From Leptospira saintgironsiae (GTDB lineage Bacteria; Spirochaetota; Leptospiria; Leptospirales; Leptospiraceae): a DNA stretch of 64,000 bases. The notes beneath the pieces were generated by a model that worked only from the letters and a program-made list of their open reading frames with translations, was not told where the DNA came from and did not search any database. Positions 37,322 through 45,434 of this stretch are shown in pieces. The stretch is from positions 62,001-126,000 of the forward strand of contig NZ_NPDR01000007.1 of NCBI RefSeq assembly GCF_002811765.1. Direction: 5' to 3'. Position numbers and translations under genes: made by a program. Numbering within the stretch: position 1 is the stretch's first letter; every line of letters begins with the position of its first letter.

Positions 37322-37924
37322 TTAAAAAGGCTTTTCCCCTTTATAACGAAGCACTCTGGTCCCTGCAAAAAGATCGTGTAATGCGGTCCTTTTGTGAGAA
37401 AATAAGATATAAATCACTGAAATCCCATAGTATATAATCGAATCCCAGAAAGTGAAATTGTCCAAAGGATTCCATTTATTCAAGATCCTATGAACACCCG
37501 CCAAAGGTAAACCTTCCATCTCAGCTTGGTGTTCCATAAATATCCTGGAATCATATACCGCACTCATAATGGTTACTAATGATAAAGTTAGCTCAGGTAA
37601 AGTCCTAATAAAAGACCTAATCCAACCTAAACGCCCTTTGTAAGAATCAGTGACAATGATCCCCGCAAACGCCTTACCAAACGTTCTACCATATAACGCA
37701 TGCATCACGAATCTATACCCGACATAAAGTAAAGAATGTAATGCGGTGTAAAAGGGAAATAACTCGTACACCATCTTATTATGGTAATAAAAAACCATAA
37801 TTTGAGGGATCAAAACAGGACATAGGATCAAAAAATCCAGGAACTGAGCGTAAATTCTCCTGCTTAAGCTCGCGTATGCTAAATGTTTTTCTTCAGTATT
37901 AATTTTTTCGAATATACTCTTCAT
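37322..37924 (-). CDS. RDD-family membrane protein
   Basis: I place the start at the ATG at 37924 (MKSIFEKINTEEKH), giving 200 residues, because the longer frame overlaps the next gene by 50 bases. The RDD domain begins ASLSRRIYAQFLDFLILCPVLI with the Arg and Asp that name the family. Then come ALYGRTFGKAFAGIIVTD and a C-terminal TALHDLFAGTRVL, with three to four membrane helices. Function unknown; some RDD proteins act in ion exchange. Confidence 0.8.
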   Translation of the reverse strand: MKSIFEKINTEEKHLAYASLSRRIYAQFLDFLILCPVLIPQIMVFYYHNKMVYELFPFYTALHSLLYVGYRFVMHALYGRTFGKAFAGIIVTDSYKGRLGWIRSFIRTLPELTLSLVTIMSAVYDSRIFMEHQAEMEGLPLAGVHRILNKWNPLDNFTFWDSIIYYGISVIYILFSHKRTALHDLFAGTRVLRYKGEKPF

Positions 37925-37934
37925 CAGTAAACAA

Positions 37935-38462
37935 TTATAGGTTATTTTTAAAATGAAAAACGAACCATCTGAGTTCTTTACCACTTTCGCAAAGATAAAA
38001 CCCGTCTTTATGAGTTATAACATCGGGACCCTTGGAAATTTCTGCCCAAAAACCTTTTGAACAAGGCTGCCACCAATCCGGCCTACAATTTCCCTGATCA
38101 AAATTTTCTGGCCAGTCGTTAGGATAAGAATCGAATCTGAGATTTAAACCAGGATGGTTTTTGAATCTTTCCAGAATTGATTTCCTAAACTCGGGACCTT
38201 CTACCTTATATTTTGAGAAAACTACCCAAGATTCTCTGAACCCGCAACGTTTAATAAAATAATCCGATACACCATTCGGAATGCCTAGGATCCCGAACTT
38301 CTCCGCCTCTACTTTTGTTAGGCCCTTAAATTCAAAACGATCCGTAAAAACTGGATCATCCGAATTATTCCGAAAGAAAAAGTATAGAGAAATCCCCAAA
38401 AAGATAAAAATAACTGCGATGCCGCACGTTAGTAAGATCTTTGAAGTGAAATATTTCGCCAT
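37935..38462 (-). CDS. Single-helix anchored hypothetical protein
   Basis: A 175-residue protein with an N-terminal membrane helix (ILLTCGIAVIFIFLGISLYFFF) and a soluble, Trp- and Cys-rich domain (NCRPDWWQPCSKGFWAEISKG, FYLCESGKELRWFVFH). It probably faces the periplasm. The four mature Cys could pair as disulfides. The family is not recognised. It precedes the RDD gene by 10 bases and is likely cotranscribed with it. Confidence 0.6.
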   Translation of the reverse strand: MAKYFTSKILLTCGIAVIFIFLGISLYFFFRNNSDDPVFTDRFEFKGLTKVEAEKFGILGIPNGVSDYFIKRCGFRESWVVFSKYKVEGPEFRKSILERFKNHPGLNLRFDSYPNDWPENFDQGNCRPDWWQPCSKGFWAEISKGPDVITHKDGFYLCESGKELRWFVFHFKNNL

Positions 38463-38645
38463 TTTTTCGCCGGGATCGGATCGGCCGAATCTTAACGGTA
38501 GAATATGAAAACCAAAAGTAAGGAATCAAGGAGAATTTAGAAAACTGCACTTAGGCGTTTCTGCAGATCCAAAGATTTAGGTATGGGAAATCAGAAAGAG
38601 GGAAATGACCTTCTTCCGCCACATGTGTATATGCGAAGAGAGAAA

Positions 38646-39356
38646 TTATTTAGAAGATTCCAACAACTCTAGGGTGCGTTTCAAACTCTCTTTTCCTCCC
38701 CAAGATTGATGACCTGGAACTAAGATGGAAATTTTTGAAAACGACTTTTCTAATTTATGAATTGTTTTAGGCCATTCTTTCAAATCAGCATCCTTTGTAT
38801 TACCTATCTCGTTTGCTTCTGCACTTTTAACTAAACAGCCGCCGAATAGAATTTTAGCTCCAGGAAGCCAAACGACTAAATTGTCTTTAGAATGACCTGC
38901 ACCAAAAAAGAAAGTTTCAATCTTAGTTTTGCCAAATACCAAAATATCCTTATCTTTTAATGACTTTTCAGGAAGAGACTTACCTTCTCCTCTTAAGATA
39001 GAAATTGTTCTATTGCCCGCATAAGAAGAAATATTCATCTTTTTCAATACTTCTATTCCCCCAGCTCTATCCTCATGAAAATGAGTGATAATAACTGCGA
39101 TTACTGGCTTTTTTAAATTTGCAGAAACCCAATCCAAAAGTTGTGAAGTTTGTTCCTCTCCCCAAGCGGTATCTACGAGAACTATACCTTCTTCCGTTTC
39201 AATCACGAGTCCATTAGATGGAAAATATACATCTTTTAGAAGTTTATATGAAGTATGCACATATACATTTTTTCCGACCTTTGAAACCTGGAGTTTAGGC
39301 TCTTCTCCATAAATTGAAAGGGAAAAGATAATTAATAAAAAAATAATATATTTCAT
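38646..39356 (-). CDS. Subclass B1-type metallo-beta-lactamase
   Basis: A 236-residue secreted MBL-fold hydrolase. The signal peptide is MKYIIFLLIIFSLSIYGEEP. All zinc ligands of subclass B1 beta-lactamases are present: H92-F-H94-E-D96 (THFHEDRAGG), H155 (GAGHSKDN), C174 (FGGCLVKS) and H216 (VPGHQSWGG). Lys 177 sits where B1 enzymes bind the substrate carboxylate. NDM, IMP and VIM share the GGC signature, which separates true lactamases from general MBL hydrolases. It would be periplasmic and hydrolyse beta-lactams including carbapenems. It overlaps the MORN gene stop by 4 bases. Activity is inferred. Confidence 0.85.
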   Translation of the reverse strand: MKYIIFLLIIFSLSIYGEEPKLQVSKVGKNVYVHTSYKLLKDVYFPSNGLVIETEEGIVLVDTAWGEEQTSQLLDWVSANLKKPVIAVIITHFHEDRAGGIEVLKKMNISSYAGNRTISILRGEGKSLPEKSLKDKDILVFGKTKIETFFFGAGHSKDNLVVWLPGAKILFGGCLVKSAEANEIGNTKDADLKEWPKTIHKLEKSFSKISILVPGHQSWGGKESLKRTLELLESSK

Positions 39357-39751
39357 TTTGAGTTTTTAGCCAAAACCTGACCATCATCTTTCCATTGGCC
39401 TTCGAAAATCAGATTCCCATCCGAGTCCGTTAACTTGCCGAAACCATTTCTTTTATTCAATTTCCATTCACCTTCATAAATAGTGCCATCAGCATATTTA
39501 TAAATCCCTTTGCCTTCCTTATTTCCTCGATCCCAATCACCATCGTAAGATTCTATATCTCCAAGCACAAGTTTACCCTTACCATGGGCTATACCATTTT
39601 GGAAACTGCCTTCATAACGATAAGATCCAGATAAAACCTTAGTTCCGATCCCGTTCCTACAATCACCGGAAACACAACTAGGAGAAAAAAAGTAATACGC
39701 AAAAAATAAAACGACAGGGATAAAAATAATAGGATAAAAGTTTTTGTTCAT
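39353..39751 (-). CDS. MORN-repeat membrane or exported protein
   Basis: A 132-residue protein with a hydrophobic N-terminus (FYPIIFIPVVLFFAYYFF) that is a signal or anchor, then about four MORN repeats: YEGSFQNGIAHGKGKL, YDGDWDRGNKEGKGIY, YEGEWKLNKRNGFGKL and FEGQWKDDGQVL. MORN repeats bind lipid or protein. It is translated just before the beta-lactamase, the two genes overlapping in ATGA, so they share a transcript. Joint role unknown. Confidence 0.8.
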   Translation of the reverse strand: MNKNFYPIIFIPVVLFFAYYFFSPSCVSGDCRNGIGTKVLSGSYRYEGSFQNGIAHGKGKLVLGDIESYDGDWDRGNKEGKGIYKYADGTIYEGEWKLNKRNGFGKLTDSDGNLIFEGQWKDDGQVLAKNSK

Positions 39752-39820
39752 GACTTTCAGAAACTGGTTAGAACTCTAAAATCCCATATTATAGAAAAAT
39801 AAACTAATGAAATTTAGGGC

Positions 39821-40333
39821 TCAAGATTCAGATTTGGAAAATTCTTTAAAATTTCTTTTACGAACGATAGAATTCAATCTTTTCAATAATCTTTTCAGAT
39901 CATCTTCTCCCATAGCTTCAGTCACTGCCGCTTGAGCCTCTTCCCAGATTGGATAAGCGATCCTTAAAGCATCTAAACCTTTTGGGGTTAAAATCACTTT
40001 TCGAGCTCTTTTATTTTCAGAAGGAACATCTGCAACATAGCCTAACTCTTCTAAAGGAGTCAAGTTACGGATCAAGGTAGTTCTATCCAAAACAAGAAGG
40101 TCCGCTAATTCAGCGAGACCAAGGCCATCAGTAGCGCCAAGAGTATGCAATAAACTGAATCTTTGAGAAGTAAGTCCCGCCTTTTCTAATTCTCTATCAT
40201 AAAATTGGGTGACTGCTCTAGAAGCTCTGCGCAGATTAAAGTTCACACAACTTAAACCTGCGCTAAGCATATCCGCTTTGCTCGGAAATTTTTCAGACTT
40301 CCGAGCTGTAGTGTTTTGAGACTTCTTGGACAT
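39821..40333 (-). CDS. MarR-family transcriptional regulator
   Basis: A 170-residue winged-helix repressor. It has GLTSQRFSLLHTLG, the recognition segment AELADLLVLDRTTLIRNLTPLEELGYV, and the wing ENKRARKVILTPKG. MarR proteins are dimers that leave palindromic operators upon binding a small ligand. It follows the thioesterase gene by 16 bases. The perfect 22-bp palindrome before that gene (40918-40939) is its likely operator, implying autoregulation. Confidence 0.85.
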   Translation of the reverse strand: MSKKSQNTTARKSEKFPSKADMLSAGLSCVNFNLRRASRAVTQFYDRELEKAGLTSQRFSLLHTLGATDGLGLAELADLLVLDRTTLIRNLTPLEELGYVADVPSENKRARKVILTPKGLDALRIAYPIWEEAQAAVTEAMGEDDLKRLLKRLNSIVRKRNFKEFSKSES

Positions 40334-40349
40334 AGGATCAAAAAGACTA

Positions 40350-40877
40350 TTAGTCTTGGGAATATTTTCCCTCCGATACTTGTTTTCGCAACTGTTTTAC
40401 CCTATCTTCAAAAGAACCTTCTTCTAAACCAGGCTCATCGAAAATAAAACTCCCTAAAAAAGACATCATCTCTTGGTCATGACGAACAGGACGTCCTTTC
40501 TGCAGATCGATAAAAGAAAACTGAGCCCTTAAAACGGCCTTCAAACGATTACCTTCTTTATCTAAAAGTAAGTATTCATTATGGATCGTCGCAGGAGTTA
40601 ACTTGATCAAACGAGTCACAATTTTCACCACATCATTCTGTTTGACCGGTTCCAAATATTGAGTCTCCACCTTACTCACGACCCAAGATTTACCTGAGCT
40701 GGATCCATACTCATAAAAATCGAAATTAGCAGTTTCCCTTAATTGTTCAGAACGAGCCTCCAAAAAGTAATCCATGTATCTCGCGTTATTCAAATGTCCG
40801 AAAGGATCACAATCCTGAAAACGAATCCTGGCAAAACTATGAGGGGAAAGCACCGGTTTATCAATCGTCAATTCCAT
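40350..40877 (-). CDS. Acyl-CoA thioesterase (4HBT hotdog fold)
   Basis: A 175-residue hotdog-fold thioesterase. I choose the ATG at 40877 (MELTIDKP), which has AGGAG seven bases upstream, over an ATG at 40907. The active motif is RIRFQDCDPFGHLNNARYMDYF, where the Asp and the GHLNN turn are diagnostic of the 4-hydroxybenzoyl-CoA thioesterase type. It would cleave acyl-CoA esters. It is first in a two-gene operon with a MarR regulator, so expression probably responds to an acyl or aromatic compound. Confidence 0.83.
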   Translation of the reverse strand: MELTIDKPVLSPHSFARIRFQDCDPFGHLNNARYMDYFLEARSEQLRETANFDFYEYGSSSGKSWVVSKVETQYLEPVKQNDVVKIVTRLIKLTPATIHNEYLLLDKEGNRLKAVLRAQFSFIDLQKGRPVRHDQEMMSFLGSFIFDEPGLEEGSFEDRVKQLRKQVSEGKYSQD

Positions 40878-40909
40878 ACCGAATCTCCTAAGAGAAATAA
40901 TGTGCATCT

Positions 40910-40939
40910 ACATATATGTAATTACACATGTGTAATTAC
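40910..40939. promoter_or_regulatory. Perfect 22-bp palindrome, probable MarR operator
   Basis: GTAATTACACATGTGTAATTAC (40918-40939) is a perfect palindrome. A second palindrome ACATATATGT overlaps its left edge (40910-40919). The site lies 41-62 bases before the thioesterase ATG. Size, symmetry and placement fit a MarR dimer operator. Confidence 0.75.
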
Positions 40940-40990
40940 AGGAATTAGACATCTCCAAATCTGGGTCAAGGCAAAAATTCCCTTTTCCAA

Positions 40991-41006
40991 TGTTGAAATT
41001 CCAACA
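40991..41006. repeat. Short dispersed palindrome, copy 2
   Basis: TGTTGAAATTCCAACA differs from a perfect palindrome at one position. It is one of four copies of an element with core TTGTWGGAATTCCWACAA in this window; the other three are at 34899, 41139 and 43142. Confidence 0.45.
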
Positions 41007-41039
41007 AGAATCTATATTTTTGGAGGTGGCCGCGTCTTC

Positions 41040-41427
41040 GCGTAGCTCAGACCGAGCTCTCACCTTCGGTCAAAAAATCGCATCCGCGATTTTTCTGACC
41101 CCGCTCGATCTCTCGCGGGTTGTAAATGAAAATTCGGATTGTAGGAGTTCCTACAACTGGTGATGTAAAATTTGTTTGAAGGAAATGAAATTCTATGATA
41201 TGGGGAAGCGAGCTCTCCCACAAGCCACTCCCCCCAATCCCAACGCAGGGCGGGGGCCGCTTTTTAAAAAATGCTTTCGATCAAGCTGAGCAAATACCCA
41301 AAGTGCCCACTCGTTTGATCTATCGATCACCGACTCGCATACGCGGTCGTCTTCTCGCTCCTTACGAGTCGCTGCGAAGGGGCGGGGGCCGATTTTCAAA
41401 AAATGCTTTCGATCAAACTGAGAAAGT
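41040..41427. repeat. G+C-rich gap with hairpins and a 41-bp direct repeat
   Basis: This stretch carries no credible gene and is richer in G+C than its surroundings. It holds a near-perfect hairpin (GGTCAAAAAATCGC at 41068 against GCGATTTTTCTGACC at 41086), the palindrome TTGTAGGAGTTCCTACAA (41139-41156), and two copies of a 41-base element at 41250-41290 and 41382-41422. The two copies share GCGGGGGCCG and AAAAAATGCTTTCGATCAA and differ at three positions. Confidence 0.7.
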
Positions 41428-42336
41428 TCAATCCAACTTCGAAGGAAGAAGATCAAGCAATTCAGACCAACGTCTCTTATCAGCAGGGTCTATCTTGTTT
41501 CTTCTATCATATCGAATATTATAAATTCCGAATTCTCCTCTGTACAACTTAGCAACCTGAGAAGAAGCAGACTGTTTTCCGCAGCCGGAATGCTCCCAAG
41601 AATAAGAAATTTTTCCGGACTTCTCTGACTCCAGATTCCAAAGAATATTTGGACATTCTTTCTTTCTACCGGACTCCAGTAAGGAATAAATTTCAGAAGG
41701 TGAAGACGCTCTTACCTTATACACATGGATCGAAAGCATTTCGTTCCAAAACAATAAAGACTCAGACTTGGGAACATACTGCAGCAGTGCTTGGTCCATT
41801 CTATCTACATCAGAGACCAATTTCCATTCTCTTCCATCCAAACGAATGGATTCCCCTTCTGCATCTAATGAAAGATCTTTTCTGAACTGTCTCTTATCGG
41901 ACTCATGAATAGAGACCTCTGTTTGCAAATGAGTGATTTGTCCATTATCGTTTTTTAATGCGATTCCAATCCATTTTCGAGTGGTCCCGATTTTTCGGAT
42001 CCAATTTTTGTTTTCGGGAACTTCTACCTTAAATTTCAAAAGAACAGACCCGACTGGAAGCGCCTTTTCCTGCTGAAATAACAAAACATCAGAAGAATTC
42101 TCATGTAATTCAGATCCTTCTAAGCCTATTATAAATGGATTTTTTACTGTTCCTTTTAAGAAGATCTCAATTTTTTTCGGTTCAGTTTTATAAAAGATCT
42201 TATCTATCTTGAACCAATCATTTTCGATCTTCTTTTTACGGACCATATCCGGAAAACAAGAAGGAATTAGGAATATGCAAAAAACAAAAATTAGTAATTT
42301 AGAATAAGACTTTCTGAATAAAAAGCCGATATTCAA
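41428..42336 (-). CDS. Lipoprotein, hypothetical
   Basis: About 302 residues from a TTG at 42336 that overlaps the upstream stop as TTGA; a longer frame reaching 42411 would overlap that gene by 79 bases. From the TTG, a hydrophobic signal (KLLIFVFCIFLIPSC) ends in a lipobox-like IPSC. The mature part is beta-rich and polar, with DWFKIDKIFYKTEPKKIEIFLKG near its start and a C-terminal NIRYDRRNKIDPADKRRW. No family is recognised. It is likely cotranscribed with the seven-helix protein. Confidence 0.6.
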   Translation of the reverse strand: MNIGFLFRKSYSKLLIFVFCIFLIPSCFPDMVRKKKIENDWFKIDKIFYKTEPKKIEIFLKGTVKNPFIIGLEGSELHENSSDVLLFQQEKALPVGSVLLKFKVEVPENKNWIRKIGTTRKWIGIALKNDNGQITHLQTEVSIHESDKRQFRKDLSLDAEGESIRLDGREWKLVSDVDRMDQALLQYVPKSESLLFWNEMLSIHVYKVRASSPSEIYSLLESGRKKECPNILWNLESEKSGKISYSWEHSGCGKQSASSQVAKLYRGEFGIYNIRYDRRNKIDPADKRRWSELLDLLPSKLD

Positions 42337-43031
42337 CTTGCAATAAACCTTTTTCGAATAGAAACAAGATGAGCAAATAGAACAGAAGGAACTATAAAAG
42401 AAGGCAACCATACATATGGAAATTGGAATACTGCGATATTCGGTCTTTCAAAAGATAATTTTTGGAAAGGCCCAGGCGCAGATAAGATCCCCAAAATCAC
42501 TATATTCAATAAAAATAAAAGGCCTACTATATTCCAAAACAAAATCCAATTTTTTGAAGATATTGGTTTATTCAAAATAAAATAAGCGGCAATTGGAGCA
42601 GTTAGTCCAATTAGAATGTCGAAATTCCAACCGACAAATGTCATACTAATCGGGACCCAACCATACATCGCTAACCAATATAAAACAAGCTCTACCGGGA
42701 TCCTTGCCAGATGTAAGTATGTTAAATTCTCTCCTGGGATTTGATCAATCCAAGCTCTACTAGAAGGAAATATAAAAAGTAAAATCAAGAACAAGATCGG
42801 CGGTGCCACCATGCACAAAAATCTGGGAGGAAAAGAATCAGTGACCAAATAAAACCCGGTGCCACTTAAGATCCCTTGTAATACAAGCCACGCCGCTAAA
42901 GCCAAAAGGATTAAAGAAGAGCCGATCCAATTTTTTCTAGAACCCAGAACGAGTGAGAAAAAATATCCTAAAATAGCGAATACCGTAGAACCGAAAACTA
43001 TTGGAACAAGTGGTGGAAGATGGGCCGACAT
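42333..43031 (-). CDS. Seven-helix membrane protein, hypothetical
   Basis: A 232-residue polytopic protein with about seven helices and short loops, including LVPIVFGSTVFAILGYFFSLVLG, WIGSSLILLALAAWLVLQGI and PYVWLPSFIVPSVLFAHLV. No charged motif for transport or catalysis stands out and I recognise no family. Its stop overlaps the start of the lipoprotein gene downstream, suggesting the two proteins work together. Confidence 0.6.
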   Translation of the reverse strand: MSAHLPPLVPIVFGSTVFAILGYFFSLVLGSRKNWIGSSLILLALAAWLVLQGILSGTGFYLVTDSFPPRFLCMVAPPILFLILLFIFPSSRAWIDQIPGENLTYLHLARIPVELVLYWLAMYGWVPISMTFVGWNFDILIGLTAPIAAYFILNKPISSKNWILFWNIVGLLFLLNIVILGILSAPGPFQKLSFERPNIAVFQFPYVWLPSFIVPSVLFAHLVSIRKRFIAS

Positions 43032-43141
43032 ATGATCTCAAAATGAGGCCCAAATCATTAGAATTTTAGAAAATAAGGCAATCATTTTCCTCGAAATTCT
43101 AGCCATTTCTTCTTATTCCTTTTTCACCTAAGCACCGTATT

Positions 43142-43159
43142 TTGTTGGAATTCCTGCAA
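43142..43159. repeat. Short dispersed palindrome, copy 4
   Basis: TTGTTGGAATTCCTGCAA, a near-perfect palindrome, about 50 bases before the LysM-FecR start codon. It could belong to that promoter or be a dispersed element. Confidence 0.4.
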
Positions 43160-43205
43160 GATTCCCTTCTAATATTTAGGTTAGAACTATTTTCCAGGAT
43201 AGACC

Positions 43206-44105
43206 ATGGCTTCTCAGAATTTCCCCTTTTCGATTTCCCGATCTAAACTGTTTCAATTTTTTGCAATCCTACTCATTTCCGTTTCCTTGATAGGCCTTCT
43301 TGCAGAACCAAAAAAAGGAGTCCATGAGGACGTTTTCGAATACAAGGTAAAGAAGAATGATACCTTATCCAAGATCGCAAAAGAATTCCTACAAGATCCA
43401 AGGAACTGGAAAGAATTATTAAAATATAATGAAATTCCAAACCCTTCTTTAATTAGAGAAGGCACTACACTTTTTATTCCAGGCTTTTTAAGAAAGGATA
43501 CAATCTCTGCAACAGGAGAAATTATAAAACCGAATGCAGGCCCTGTGGCAGTCGCTGATTTCCAAAAGGGGCAAGTACAATTCTCCAGGGATTTTACACC
43601 GACTGGACTTCCTGCAAGTTGGTCCAAACTTGCAAAAGATCAAATATTGAATATGGATGATTGGGTCCAAACAGGACAAGGTGCTTCTTCTAAAATTATA
43701 TTCACCAAAAACGGAACAGTTGTTGAGTTAAGAGAAAAAACTTTAACTAAGATCGTAAAAACAACTTCAGAATCCATTTCAGAATACAAACTGAACAAAG
43801 ACGGAGGAATTTTAGAACTCAAGTCTGGATATTTAGAAGCTAAAGTGCCTCCCAAAAAACCTGGTGATGATACTCGTAAATTTATGGTAGTTACTCCTAC
43901 GGCAGTGGTTGGAGTAAGGGGAACTGAATTATACGTAAGTGCTCCAGATTCTGAAAATACTTTAGTGGGATGTTACAAAGGAGAATTAGAAGTCTCCGCA
44001 GAAGGAAAAACAGTAGCAGTCCCTGCAGGATTCGGAACTACTGTGGTAAAAGGACAGGCTCCTTCTAAACCGGAAAAACTTCCCGAAAAGGTTGAGTTAG
44101 AGTGA
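43206..44105 (+). CDS. LysM and FecR domain protein
   Basis: A 299-residue exported protein. An N-terminal hydrophobic helix (FQFFAILLISVSLIGLLAE) is a signal or anchor. A LysM domain follows (YKVKKNDTLSKIAKEF ... IREGTTLFIPGFL), which binds peptidoglycan. Then comes a FecR domain (VQTGQGASSKIIFTKNGTVVELREKTLTKI, with VVGVRGTELYV). It ends at a TGA overlapping the next GTG start. AGGA precedes the ATG. It probably anchors an envelope complex to the cell wall together with its downstream partner. Confidence 0.85.
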   Translation: MASQNFPFSISRSKLFQFFAILLISVSLIGLLAEPKKGVHEDVFEYKVKKNDTLSKIAKEFLQDPRNWKELLKYNEIPNPSLIREGTTLFIPGFLRKDTISATGEIIKPNAGPVAVADFQKGQVQFSRDFTPTGLPASWSKLAKDQILNMDDWVQTGQGASSKIIFTKNGTVVELREKTLTKIVKTTSESISEYKLNKDGGILELKSGYLEAKVPPKKPGDDTRKFMVVTPTAVVGVRGTELYVSAPDSENTLVGCYKGELEVSAEGKTVAVPAGFGTTVVKGQAPSKPEKLPEKVELE

Positions 44106-45340
44106 GAATTCTGGATCGGAATATTATAAAATTTAAATTTTCATTTTTATTATCTTTCGTGCTTCTTCTTTCGGGAGAGGCATTTTCCGAACAACAAAGA
44201 GTAAGCCTTCGATGGAAGCCCAGCCAAGGCGCGGAAAGTTATCTAATAGAACTTTCAGAGGATAGAGAATTTTTAAGAGTTCATCATTTTTATAAAACTA
44301 AAAACTTCCGTTATGAATTCAATTCACAAGATTCTAAGTTCTATGTTCGTGTAGTTGGGATCAATGTAGATGGAGGAAGAGGAGTTTCTTCCCCCATAAT
44401 TTCTTTGGCAGATAAATTTGCTGCAGCACCTAAGGTAAAAGTAGAGAGACCATCTACAGTCGTTGCTTCTTCGGAAGAATTGCGAATCTCGCTGGGTGAT
44501 CCTAAAACCAACGGACCTTCTACCAATTCGCCCGGATCTCCAAATTCTCAAAAGCAAGTTCCGGTCTCCACATATTATAGAGTGAATGGAGGAGAATGGC
44601 AGAGATATGACGGTTCAATTTCTCTTTCTCAAGAAGGCTGGAATGAAGTAGAATTTTATTCTGAAGATATATTAGGAAATAAAGAAACTCCTAAAAAAAC
44701 AAAGTATCTCAAAGATACAACTGCACCCCAAGTACGTTTGATTGGAGAGAAGAAGGGACCATCAGGCCTAATAGAGATCAAATCCGGGGCAGAACTTACA
44801 TTACAAGTCACTGAAGAAGGTTCCGGGATGGAAGAGATCACGATCAATCTAGCCGCCAGAGATGGAAGCGGAGCAGAAGTGAATCAAACTCTATCTGGAG
44901 AAGAAGCAAAGAAACCGATCAAAATTTCTTCCTCAGGTATAGACGGACTTTCCATTCTTCGTTGGGAAGCAAACGACAAAGCAGGAAATTATATCCAATC
45001 AGAGATTCCTATGCTAATTGATGCAAAACATCCAGCCTGTGTTTTCGCTCCTACAGAAGGTAAACTTAGAGAAGATGGGATCTATTATCTAAAAGAAAAT
45101 GGACTCATCGCAATTCGTTGTGAAGATCCAGGCACAGGTTCTGGACTTTCTAAATTAGAATATAAGATTGGCAACGGTTCGATTCAGCCTTATCAAAACC
45201 CGATCGGTTTCAATACTGGAATTCATACTGTAACGGTTTATACTTCAGATAGAGTCGGAAACCAAGCAGAATTCAAGATCAAAGTAAACGCAATAAAACC
45301 GGATTGGCAAAAAACCGGATCCGAACTCCAAGAAAAATAG
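44102..45340 (+). CDS. Exported protein with fibronectin-like and OmpL47-like repeats
   Basis: A 412-residue secreted protein starting at a GTG that overlaps the FecR stop (GTGA). After the signal peptide (FKFSFLLSFVLLLSGEAFSE) comes a fibronectin III-like segment (LRWKPSQGAESYLIELSED, FYVRVVGINVDGGRG). Three or more repeats of the OmpL47 type follow: YRVNGGEWQRYDGSISLSQEG, then VEFYSEDILGNKE and TTAPQVRLIG, and later YKIGNGSIQPYQNPIGF. These beta-sandwich repeats occur in Leptospira surface proteins. It is coupled to the LysM-FecR protein. Confidence 0.75.
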   Translation: MRILDRNIIKFKFSFLLSFVLLLSGEAFSEQQRVSLRWKPSQGAESYLIELSEDREFLRVHHFYKTKNFRYEFNSQDSKFYVRVVGINVDGGRGVSSPIISLADKFAAAPKVKVERPSTVVASSEELRISLGDPKTNGPSTNSPGSPNSQKQVPVSTYYRVNGGEWQRYDGSISLSQEGWNEVEFYSEDILGNKETPKKTKYLKDTTAPQVRLIGEKKGPSGLIEIKSGAELTLQVTEEGSGMEEITINLAARDGSGAEVNQTLSGEEAKKPIKISSSGIDGLSILRWEANDKAGNYIQSEIPMLIDAKHPACVFAPTEGKLREDGIYYLKENGLIAIRCEDPGTGSGLSKLEYKIGNGSIQPYQNPIGFNTGIHTVTVYTSDRVGNQAEFKIKVNAIKPDWQKTGSELQEK

Positions 45341-45395
45341 TTTATTAAATTATTATAAAATAGACTGCGCTGCAGATTATAAGAAAGGAAAGAAG

Positions 45396-45428
45396 AAGGG
45401 ACCCATATTCTCAACGGATCCCTTTTGA
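45396..45428. terminator. Terminator between convergent repeat-protein genes
   Basis: AAGGGACC (45396-45403) pairs with GGATCCCTT (45416-45424) with one bulged A, followed by TTG on the plus strand. It lies in the 94-base gap between two convergent genes and may serve both. Confidence 0.5.
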
Positions 45429-45434
45429 CGATTT

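Noticed and set aside
41195..41524. Frames over the 41-base repeats on both strands
   Set aside because: Their coding look comes from the repeat itself; no start signals and no domain.
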